Of a stretch of DNA of 64,000 nucleotides, positions 48,094 to 57,280 are shown piece after piece. Source of the stretch: Phalacrocorax aristotelis (Eukaryota; Chordata; Aves; Suliformes; Phalacrocoracidae); contig NC_134281.1 of the NCBI RefSeq assembly GCF_949628215.1, positions 15,014,501-15,078,500 on the forward strand, given 5' to 3'. Within the stretch, counting starts at the first letter, position 1, and every line of letters starts with the position of its first letter. The translations under genes and the position numbers were made by a program. The notes under the pieces were generated by a model. That model had not been told where the DNA came from, made no database searches, and saw only the letters and a program-made list of their open reading frames with translations.

Positions 48094-49959
48094 GTCCTGA
48101 TCATGGCAGTCACAACTCACTTCCTGTAAATGTGAATCAGGAGTCCCTCTATTACACTTAGAAATAAAATCTGCGCTTCTACTCCTCTGTCTGGGGACTT
48201 GCTCGCTGGAAACTGGAGCAGCAGCTTTCCTGGAAGAGCCTCCCTGAGTGACTGTTCTTCCTTGCAGTTCATGTACTCGTGCCTGTAGGGTCGAAGTAGG
48301 CTTGCCATCCCACCTCATCATGTCCTCTCCGTGGTCACGCAGGTAGAACCATAGGGTGGCCCGTGGTGTGTATCCCCTTCTTTGAGCCAAAGGACGCTTA
48401 TTCCTAACAGCTGAGACACTGCTCTGTCGAGGTGGGGAGTAGGACAGATCTTCTTTGAGTTGCTGGACCTCTTGGGATAGTTTCTCCACAGCAGAGACAA
48501 GCGAGGAAGAGATATTTGTGTCATAATCCCGGAGCCTATCTATCACCTCTGCCACCGTTGGTGTCTCGTCATCTTTCCAGGACATCACTGCCAATGAGTT
48601 TGCATGCGAAGATGGTGCGCTCCGTACAAACTTCCGCCACATGGGTCGTGTGCACTCGGCTTCATCTGGATCTTTGGATGACCGTTGATCATCCAGGTCA
48701 CCATAAATCACCTCAAACACAGCTAATTCCCTGAGATACTGGATGCCTTTCTCCATAGTTGTCCATTTTCCTGGGCGATATGTAACATCTTCTTTAAAGG
48801 GATACCTTTCCTTCACTCCAGACAGGAGTCGCCTCCAGAGGCTGAGGGCTTGTGGTTTTTTTCCAATTGCTTTGTCAACGCCCCCTTCCCCAGAAAGGGA
48901 TCCCAATTGTTTGGCTTCTTTTCCCTCTAGTTCCAGGCTACTGGCCCCATTATCCCAGCATCGGAGCAGCCAGGTGGCAATGTGCTCACCTGAACGACGG
49001 CTATAATCTTTTCGCATATCTCGCAACTCGCTTAAGGACAGGGATCGGGTGGTCTCTATTTCATTTATTACTTCTCCCTCCTCTCCCCGCGATGGCCCTG
49101 GTTCTTCATCATCCCGTTCTAAACGAGTTGATGTCCGCTTCCAATATTTCGTCTTATGTATGGGGGCAACTGATACTGGTACGGGTTTATTTTCTGAGCT
49201 AGCTCCGGTACTTGTTGTGGGGGTTTGAGTGGCTGCAGTGCCTGTTGTCAGGGCTGGATTGTCTACAGTGCCAGTCACTTTGCATTTCAATCCAGAGACA
49301 TTCTCTTCCCCCTGGGGGCACTGAATACTGTTGAGCAGGGCTCGGTATGCATGGGCCAGACCCCAGCACGTTGCAGTTATCTGTGTCTCTCTGGAGTTCC
49401 CAGCGTAACAACATACTTTTTCCAAATATTCTACTAGTTTTTTAGGATTCTGCACTTGCTCGGGGGTGAAACTCCAAAACACTGGGGGTGCCCACTGCCC
49501 TAGGTATTTGCCCATGCTATCCCACATGCCCTGCCACTCGTAACTATCAAGCCTCGGGGCAGATTTCTGGGTGATATTCTTAAGTTGCTTAGTCAAAACC
49601 AAAACAACATGCCCAAAAACTAACAATGACTGCACCTTAACCACCCAAGGATGTTCAAGATACAAAAACGTTGTTGTAACAAAGGCACAGACATCATAGA
49701 ACAAAGTTGCAAAGGTATTATTCTGTATTTCCTCCATATAAAATCTCTCAGAGGAGGAGGTATAATTGCTAATTGCCTCAACAAGGTGGTATCCGAAGTA
49801 CAGTAACGGTTTCAGCAAAAACCCCAAATACCAGGTAAAGCTGAAAACGAGTGTTTGTATAACAAATCTCGTAGGCAAAACATTACTAATCACAGCAGAA
49901 CACAGCAGACTCAAACAACCAACACCGATTTTTAACACCCACTGCAAAAAGGACAACAT
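48091..49959 (-). CDS. gag: ERV gag polyprotein
   Basis: 622 codons run from the ATG at 49959 (good context, A at -3) to UAG at 48091-48093. The same frame is open upstream into the LTR but begins without an ATG, so I chose 49959 as the start. Gag builds the viral particle. The first 125 residues hold about four hydrophobic segments: 2-24, 31-57, 84-101 and 107-122. A Trp-rich region (EWQGMWDSMGKYLGQW) and a Ser/Thr/Pro-rich linker follow. Further on is a charged coiled-coil-like stretch (VSAVEKLSQEVQQLKEDL), then a basic arginine-rich end (RQRSRSAD). I see no CCHC zinc knuckle and no N-terminal Met-Gly for myristoylation. The gag identity is inferred from its position before pol. Confidence 0.85.
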   Translation of the reverse strand: MLSFLQWVLKIGVGCLSLLCSAVISNVLPTRFVIQTLVFSFTWYLGFLLKPLLYFGYHLVEAISNYTSSSERFYMEEIQNNTFATLFYDVCAFVTTTFLYLEHPWVVKVQSLLVFGHVVLVLTKQLKNITQKSAPRLDSYEWQGMWDSMGKYLGQWAPPVFWSFTPEQVQNPKKLVEYLEKVCCYAGNSRETQITATCWGLAHAYRALLNSIQCPQGEENVSGLKCKVTGTVDNPALTTGTAATQTPTTSTGASSENKPVPVSVAPIHKTKYWKRTSTRLERDDEEPGPSRGEEGEVINEIETTRSLSLSELRDMRKDYSRRSGEHIATWLLRCWDNGASSLELEGKEAKQLGSLSGEGGVDKAIGKKPQALSLWRRLLSGVKERYPFKEDVTYRPGKWTTMEKGIQYLRELAVFEVIYGDLDDQRSSKDPDEAECTRPMWRKFVRSAPSSHANSLAVMSWKDDETPTVAEVIDRLRDYDTNISSSLVSAVEKLSQEVQQLKEDLSYSPPRQSSVSAVRNKRPLAQRRGYTPRATLWFYLRDHGEDMMRWDGKPTSTLQARVHELQGRTVTQGGSSRKAAAPVSSEQVPRQRSRSADFISKCNRGTPDSHLQEVSCDCHDQD

Positions 49960-49999
49960 GGTGCTGTGACCAGCAGCTGTTGTTATCTCCAACCCTCGT

Positions 50000-50017
50000 G
50001 CCCCACGTTGGGCGCCA
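50000..50017 (-). promoter_or_regulatory. Primer binding site, tRNA-Lys1,2
   Basis: Read on minus: TGGCGCCCAACGTGGGGC, an 18-nt match to the tRNA-Lys1,2 primer site used by several retroviruses. It starts 7 nt after the end of the 5' LTR. Confidence 0.93.
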
Positions 50018-50024
50018 AAAAGAC

Positions 50025-50527
50025 TGTCGTGGTTTAGCGGCAGCTCAGCCCCACACAGTCGCTCGCTCACTCCCCCACCGGTAGATGGGGGAGAGAATCA
50101 GAAGGGTAACGCTCGTGGGTTGGGATAAGAACAGTTTAATAATGAAAATTAAAAGAAACAACAGTAGAAATGCAATGTGAAGGAGAACAATGAGAGGCGC
50201 AAAGCCCCGGGGGAGGGGGGAAGGGAGGGGAGGGGAGAGGGGGAACGAACCGCCGGAACAAACCGCACGCGCCGCAGCCGCTCGCCGCCCGCCGACCCGA
50301 CGCCGCGCCGCCCCCGCGCTGCCACTGCCCCCCCTCAATATACTGGTCATGGTGTCACATGGTATGGAATGAACCTGCCATTGGCCAGTCGGGGTCAGCC
50401 GCCCCCACCATGGCCCTGCCCCTCCCAGCCCCCCCTGCCACGCCACGCGGCAGAGCGCGGGAAGCTGGAAAGGTAGCTGACCCCCACAGTGAGGAGAATT
50501 AACCCCTTCTCAGCCAAAACCAGCACA
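50025..50527 (-). repeat. ERV 5' LTR
   Basis: 503 bp, matching the 3' LTR except G at 50080. It is the promoter copy: TATA-like GTATATTG lies at 50336-50343 and ATTAAA at 50140-50135 (minus strand). The R region is strikingly GC- and CpG-rich compared with the surrounding intron. Confidence 0.96.
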
Positions 50528-50532
50528 ACAGT
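50528..50532. repeat. Right 5-bp target-site duplication of ERV
   Basis: ACAGT, an exact copy of 43993-43997. Confidence 0.92.
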
Positions 50533-53500
50533 TTATCTTCAATTTTATGTGGTTCACTTTGAATATAAACAATACTTTTAGAGAGTATAAAACTTAAAAT
50601 AACTTTTCTTTCTACAACACAACAATTCAGTTTTATTTTAGACCTACTGAAGCAGTTTGTATTCACTAGAAATAATTCCACAAAATATTCTTAATGCTTG
50701 AATAAAGATACCCCCTTCTACATCTTAAAATTTTTTTAAATTTTAAAAATAGTTTTTTTTTTCTGAAGAAAGAGTCTAAGAGTCTAAGTCTGTGTCACAA
50801 CAATGGGTCAGGATAGAATCTACAGGCTGAGAATTTTTCATTGAATTTCAAGTTAACAGAAGTAGTGGTAATAGTTGGTATCCGTGGCTTTGGAAAGTGT
50901 AGATGGATACCAATTTTCCATTTGTCATTTAGAAACTAAAAAAACTTCTGGTATTTTGACAAGGCTGTAATACTTGTCAGTAATGTGGGGATCAGCTGTT
51001 TAATTACGTCTTGCTCCTGCTAAAGAGTGAACTAGGACCTGTGGAGACCTGTTGTCAGGAGTAGGATGACAAAAGAGTATCCCTGGTGATTTTCCAAGAA
51101 GCTTGTCTGACTCATTGCTGTCCAGCCTCCAAAGTGTGAATGGGAAGCACTGAACGGACACTTGGTCTCGAAACTTTAATTATCTCCTCCACCTGAAAAG
51201 ACAGTAAGGAAGGAGGAGTGTGATTTGAAAGAAATTTCTGATATAGGAAAGAGTCATTCAGGATGCTAGGAGCTTCTGCTACAGCAGGCAGGGATTACAT
51301 GGCAGGTATTGCTGGAGCATTGTTCATTCTTTGGCGTGGGTGGAAAGTTAGAGGGATGCTTTGTACTCCCTGCTCCCATCTTGAGGAAGCGTGCTCTTGG
51401 CTGCTGCAGTGTGCAGGACAGGAGAGGGCCAGGCAGGCGTGGTGGTGCTTCCCGTCCCCCTTTTGTCAGTGGTAGATGAGGAAGGATGCTTGTCGCAGTT
51501 GTATCAGCTAGCTGTGATGCCCGTCTCCTCCATATGTCTATGTGAAGAGTGCATTTGTTAGGTTAGTGGGTGACTTGGCAGATCTCTTGTATTATTGGAA
51601 ACCAAGGAGTGGAGGCTGCAAGAGCATGGCTGTGTGTCTTGAAAGAATATGACTTATGGTATCTCAAAAGGCTGCTGTCTTGTCCAGCATACAGATATTT
51701 TTCTGAAGGTGTGGTGGATGAAATCTTGCTGTCAGAATGAATAAATGCTGGCCTCTTGATTACCTCTTTTTATGTTACAGAAAACACCAGAAGCAGATTT
51801 TTGTAAGATCCTGAGGCTGAGGGGAAGGAGTACAATGTGTTACTGACATTTTCAGATATTAGACTGGGAATGGGAGGGAGTTGAGAAGTTTGACAAGATG
51901 TATTCCCCTCGGTATTAATTTACGTTATTTTCTTTATGGAACATATGAGAACATAAATTGGGTTTATGCCATATTTCATTTATTTTCTGTTATATTTATG
52001 TCAACCTTTATAATCAGCTGTTCATAGAGAAGTTTGTAACACAGTAACTTCTATCATTTGTTCTGTCCTCTGCCTTTACTCTAATTTCAGTGTGGAAATC
52101 TCAATGCAGAGATATGTATGGAGCATTTGCTTAGACATTTCCAAGGGAGGGGAGAGGAGAGGAGTGCCAAATCATTGGTTTTTTTAGTCATACATTGAAC
52201 ACTTTTACTGCTGTAGTACTAGTTCACAAGCGAACAGTAGAAGTTGGGTGTTTGTTTTTTTGTTTTGGTTTTTTTTGTGTGTGTGGTGGTTTTGTGTTTT
52301 GGTTTTATCCCCCACCTCCCAGAATGGTAACCTTGTGGTTATGTAATTTCAATCTTTCAGCTTCCAAATTTGAGAATTAATGGACTACTTTTAACCTTCC
52401 CTTGAACCTTTGGGTTTTCTAGTATGAGTGACTGTAAGAGGAGATAAAACTCTTGTTGGCATAACTTGCACGATCATTGAAGCATCTGGGCTTTCCCGAT
52501 GTAGAGTAGAAATTCATTACCAAAAGAAAAGTTTAACTTGCCCTGTCAGGAAATTGCTTCCTGAAAGAGAGGAACTTTGCAGAAGATGCTTAAATATGGA
52601 CTCTTGCATTGTTTCTTCAAAATATACTTAAGAACAACTCCCATCTTCCTGCACTATTATAGACTAGAGAGGCAAGTAATAATTTAACTTTCAACACCTG
52701 CTGCTGCTGAGACACTTCTAGAATTACTAGATTTTTTGGGTGGGTTTGGTTTTTGGGGTTTTGTTGTTTTGGCTTCTTGGTTTTTGGGTTTGGGTTTTGT
52801 TTTGGTGTGGGTTTTTTTGGTGGTGGTGGTGGTTGGTTTTTTTTTTTTTTACTTTTGATTTTTTTGCCAAAGTGGTCCAACTTCAGAATCAGAAGTAAAT
52901 TTGAGGTCAGGCACTGATCCAAAAAGAGGTAAGAGGTCAGGTGGTTAACAGTCTCTGTTCCTGCCCTCACAGGGGTGAGGCTTTTGTCATTCTACCCTGC
53001 AGAATACTTTTTTGGATCTTTAAAACAAGATTTCAAGAAGCAAATTTGCTCAGAAACAGACTCTGCAGAATTTCTATCCTTTCTATTATGAGGGATAAAA
53101 AAAAAGACAAAAAACCCCCAGGACCTGTTATTGTAAATCCATCCTGTTTTCTCTGGAATGGCAGTGCTGCATGCTCTGTTCACAGCAAAGGGCAGGCAAA
53201 AAGAATACATTAATTACAGTCAGGACCAACTTTTGGTTGCTGATTTTTGGGACTTTTGTCCAATAAATATGCTTGCTAGTGCTGTTTATCTACTCCTGCA
53301 TGGACAGAATTTTGAAACAAAGATTGGTGTTCTCTTCAAATTACTTGTTTTGTGAAGATTGGCCTAATCTGCCTGCCACTGATGGGACACAAGCATTGTG
53401 CTCATCTTGTCATGCTGTCCATGACTGCCAAGTCAGATTTTGACCCAGGTTTCACACAGGTTAAACCAGCTTTTTAATGGTTCTTTATACCTTCTTGCAA

Positions 53501-54002
53501 AAGCAAGGGAGTATTATCTGGACAGGCACAGCCTATTTTCTCGGTAAGTTCTAGTAGATACTAATTAATATACAGTTGAACCTGTTCTCCATTAATCAGT
53601 TAGGTCTTATGTGCTGATAGCAGTAGAAACCAGGTTTCAAAACAAGTCAAATAAGATTACTTTGGCTAAAAGTATTTTTTTCTCTCTCTCTCCTTTAAAA
53701 GAAAGGAAGGAAAAAAAAAGTTATGGATGTAAGAAGTTCCATGTTAACATTGTGAACCCTGTTTCCAAAACATAAGTGTATCACGGTGAAATTAACTTGT
53801 CTTATCTAGAGACTTTATTTGTTCTTACCATGCAAGTAGTTTACTTGAAGCACCTTTGGCCATAAAGACCTTTTGGAAGCAATGTCACTTGGGAATTGCT
53901 ATTGCCAACATTTGAATGTCTGTGCTGTTTTTGAGAGTGACTTCAGCCATTAATGAATTCTTATTTTTTGCTAATCAGCAAAGTATGATCTGGAGTTATT
54001 AA
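50533..54002 (+). other. Putative ARHGEF3 intron, middle part
   Basis: No exon or transposon is recognised. It contains two G/T-only low-complexity tracts, at about 52250-52300 and 52730-52860. Confidence 0.5.
52730..52860 (+). repeat. G/T-only low-complexity tract
   Basis: About 130 nt consisting nearly entirely of G and T (ttttgg, ggtggtggt and similar units) and ending in a T run. A shorter similar tract lies at about 52250-52300. It is the strand complement in kind of the A/C tract at 7321-7430. Confidence 0.8.
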
Positions 54003-54441
54003 AATCACAGAATGATAGGGGTTGGAAGGGACGTCTGGAGATCATCTCACCCAACCCCCCTGCTTGAGCAGGTAGACCTAGAGCAGGGGGCACAGGAACG
54101 CATCCACATGGGTTTTGGATATTTCCAGGAAAGGAGATTCCACAACCTCTCTGGGCAGCCTGTTCCACTTCTCTGTCACCCTCAAAGCAAAGAAGTCTTT
54201 CCACATACTCAGGTGGAGCTTCCTATGTTCCAATCTGTGCCCATTGCCCCTTGTCCTGTCATTGGGCACCACTGAAAAGGGTCTGGCCCCACCCTCTTCA
54301 TACTCACCCTTTATATATTTATAAGCATTGTTAAGATTCCCCCCTCAGTGTTCTCTTCTTCTGGCTAAATAAACCCAGGTCTCTCAGCCTTTCCTCATAC
54401 GAGAGATGCTCCAGTCGCCTGATCATCTTTGTAGCTCTCTG

Positions 54442-55442
54442 TCAAACTCTGTCCAGTAGCTCCCTGTCTTTCTTGAACTGGGGAGCCCAGAACTGGACAC
54501 AGTACTCCAGATGTGGCCTCACTAGGGTGGAGTAGAGGGGGAGGATAACCTCCTTTGACCTGCTGGCTACACTCCTTTTTATGCACCCCAGGGTACCATT
54601 GGCTGCCTTGGCCACAAGAGCACATTGCTGGCTCACGGTCAACCTGCTGTCCACCAGCATTCTCAGATCCTTCTCAGCAGATCTGCTTTCCAGCAGGTCA
54701 ACCCCCAACCTGTACTGGTGCATGGGGTTGTTCCCCCCCCAGGTGCAGGACCTTGCACCTGCTTTTGTTGAGTTTTGTTACGTTCTCCTTGGCCCAGCTC
54801 TCCTGCCTGTCCAGGTCTCGTTGGATGGCAGCACAGCCTTCTTGGTGTATCAGCCACTCCTCCCAGCTTGGTATCATCAGCGAACTTGCTGAGGGTGCAC
54901 TCTGTCCCTTTGTCTAGGTCACTGATGAATATGTTGAACAGGACTGGACCCAGCTCAGATGCCTGGGGAACACCACTAGTGACAGGCTTCCAACCAGACT
55001 CTGCCCTGTTGGTCATGACCCTCTGAGCTCTGTTGTTTAGCCAGTCCTCAATGCACCTCCCTGCCCACTCATCTAACCCACACTTCTTAAGCTTACCTAT
55101 GAGGCTGTTATGGGAGACAGTGTCAAAAGCCTTGCTGAAGTCAAGGTAAACAATATCCACTGCTCTCCCCTCATCTACCCAGCCAGTCTTGCCATTGTAG
55201 AAGGCTATCAGGTTGGTCAAGCACGATCTCCCCTTGGTGAATTCATGTTGACTACTTCTGATAACCTTCTTTTCATCTCCATGTCTGGAGATGACCTCTA
55301 GGATGATCTGTTCCATCACCTTTCCAGGGATGGAGGTGAGGTTGACTAGCCTATGGTTTCCTAGGTCGTCCTCCTTCCCCTTTTTGAAGACTGGAGTGAC
55401 ATTGGCTACCTCCAGTTTTTGGGAACCTCTCCTGTCCCCCAT
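54442..55442 (-). pseudogene. CR1 reverse transcriptase pseudogene
   Basis: The open stretch 54663-55442 carries [65 protein letters not shown] and [10 protein letters not shown], so the catalytic FADD is intact. The frame then shifts, and 54442-54723 continues with SRLTVSQQC and [19 protein letters not shown]. Frameshifts make it non-functional. Confidence 0.92.
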
Positions 55443-56316
55443 GACCTTTCAAAGATGATGGAGAGTGGCATAGTGACAGCATCTGCCAGCTCCCTCAGCA
55501 CTTGTGGGTGTAACCCCTTTGGGGCCCATGGATTTGTGAGGGTTCAGTTTGCCTAGGTGATCTCTAACCCAACCCTTTTCAACCAAGGGGAGGTCTTCCT
55601 TTCTTCAGATTTTTCTCTCTCACCTCCTGAGGATCAGCCTTAGCAGTGAAGACTGAAGCAAAGAAGGCGTTCAGTAACTCTGCCTTTTCTGCATCCTGCG
55701 TCACCAGGGCACCCACCTTACTCAGCAGCAGGCCCACAGTTTCCCTAGTCTTTCTTTTACTACTGACCTATTTGAAGAAGCCCTTCTTGTTATCCTTGAC
55801 ATCCCTTGCCAGATTTAGTTCCAAGTAGGCCTTGGCCTTCCTCGTTGCATCTCTGGTTACCTAGACAATGTTCCTATGTTCCTCTCAAGTGGGCAGTCCC
55901 TTTTTTACCATATTGTAAACCTCCTTTTTCTATTTGAGTTTTTCTATAAGCTCTTTGCTCATCCATGTGGGTCTCCTGGCTCTTTTGCTTGACTTCTTCC
56001 TCACAGGGATGCACTGTTCCTGAGTTTGGAGGAAGTGGTACTTGAATATTGACTATCTCTCTTGGACTCCCCTACCTTCTAGAGCCCTAACCCATGGGAT
56101 TCCTCCAAGCAGGTCTTTGAAGAGGCCAATGTTAGCTCTCCTGAAGTCCAGGGTCAGATCCACGCAGGATCCTGAACTCCACCATCTTGTGGTCACTGCA
56201 GCCAAGGCTACCCCCAACCTTCACATCCTCAACTAGACCTTCTTTGTTTGTTAGTATAAGGTCCAGCAGCACATCTCATCTCTGGCTCCTCCACCAACTG
56301 CATCTAAAGGTTATCC

Positions 56317-56514
56317 TCAGTGCTCTGCAGGAACCTCCTCGATTGTGTATGCCTCACTGTTGCTTTTCCAGCAAATATCAGGGTGGTTGAAGTCCCCCAT
56401 GAGAACTAGGGCCTGTGATTGTGAGGCTGCTTCCAGCTGTCTGTAGAAGGCCTCATTGACTTCCTCATCCTGATCAGGTGGCCTGTAGCAAACATCCACA
56501 AGAGTGACACCCAT
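56317..56514 (-). pseudogene. CR1 endonuclease remnant
   Basis: Read on minus it gives VDVCYRPPDQDEEVNEAFY and LVLMGDFNHPDICW, the apurinic-type endonuclease motif block of CR1 ORF2. It is detached from the RT frame by intervening frame breaks. Confidence 0.88.
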
Positions 56515-56745
56515 ATTTGCCTGCCCCTTAAATTTTTACCCATAAGCTCTCAACTTGTTCTTCCACCCCTAGGCAGAGCTGGATGCATTCCAGTTGCTCC
56601 CTCACATGAAAAGCAACTCCCCCATCTCACCATGCTGGCGTGTCTTTCCTAAAAAGTGTGTAGCGATCCATAACAGCATTCCAGTCATGCGAGCTATCCC
56701 ACCATGTTTCTGTAATTGTAGTGAGATTGTGGCCCTGGGACCGCA

Positions 56746-57184
56746 ATATGGATCTTGAGTTATAAAAATATGCTAAAAAGCTTCTGTAAATCTTTACCTA
56801 CTAGAAACTGAAATTTCCTCCCCAGTGTTGTGTGGATCATCCCGTGGCAACGCTAGCTGTGACTGCTGCACTAAATTAACATAACTGACACTATGCATAG
56901 CCCTGGATACAGGCTTGCTGACATCAACTCTTTTGGCATGTGTTCAGAAAAGTAAACAAAAGACAATCAGTGTTGAGTTTGGCATAACTAGCAGGTCCAC
57001 AAAACTGCCAAATCCTTCTCAATGTATTCATCCAATTAATCTCATTGATTTAGGACATTTACTTAAGTGAATGAAACATACTGTATTTGGTCTTAAACGT
57101 TTTGGTTTTCTAGTGAATTAGTAAACACATTCTTCACTTACATTGCATTTTTCATGGTTTTTTGGTATTGTTGTTCCTTTGTAG
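56746..57184 (+). other. Intron end before second putative ARHGEF3 exon
   Basis: AT-rich intron ending in the acceptor ttgttcctttgtag at 57184. Nothing else is seen. Confidence 0.5.
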
Positions 57185-57280
57185 AAAAAAAATGAATTCT
57201 GACAGCTCAGCACTTACCATGAGTAGCCCTGCTGTAATAAACCAATGTGCCAGAGGAGGAATGGAAGAAGAGAAACTTTG
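57185..57280 (+). CDS. ARHGEF3: Putative ARHGEF3 N-terminal exon
   Basis: The 96-nt exon lies between acceptor ctttgtag and donor gtaagc. It is open in the phase set by the exon at 34629-34663 and encodes KKMNSDSSALTMSSPAVINQ, then CARGGMEEEKLW. Its internal ATGs at 57192 and 57219 could serve as starts if an untranslated first exon is used. It exits in phase 2. The Rho exchange-factor (DH-PH) exons are not in this window. The ARHGEF3 assignment relies on conserved gene order after IL17RD, and I cannot confirm the isoform. Confidence 0.5.

Larger units (their letters stand above)
43998..50527 (-). mobile_element. Full-length young ERVL-like endogenous retrovirus, gag-pol, no env
   Basis: A 6.5-kb provirus on the minus strand has two 503-bp LTRs, a perfect 5-bp target duplication, a primer binding site for tRNA-Lys1,2, a polypurine tract, an open gag and an open pol. 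Pol has protease, reverse transcriptase, RNase H and integrase. No env lies between pol and the 3' LTR (about 400 bp), and no dUTPase follows the integrase. I find one difference between the LTRs (A at 44053, G at 50080). This means the copy is recent and may be polymorphic. Class III is inferred from the TGTGCTGGTTTTGGCTG LTR start common in avian ERVL elements, the 5-bp duplication, the Lys1,2 primer, the missing zinc knuckle and the lack of env. It sits antisense in the putative first intron of ARHGEF3. Confidence 0.96.
54003..56745 (-). mobile_element. CR1 LINE, 5'-truncated, about 2.7 kb, antisense
   Basis: The longest CR1 in the window. Read on minus it starts in the endonuclease domain and passes through the RT. 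It ends at the 3' tail near 54003, where the plus strand reads atcacagaatgatag followed by gttggaagggac. Several frameshifts and stops break ORF2. The 5' boundary near 56745 is approximate. Confidence 0.92.

Noticed and set aside
50018..50070. Gag starting in the LTR at 50070
   Set aside because: That codon is GTG. The frame is open by chance through the leader, and the first ATG with good context is at 49959.
52617..52970. 117-codon proline/lysine-rich frame on the minus strand
   Set aside because: It is produced by the G/T low-complexity tract.
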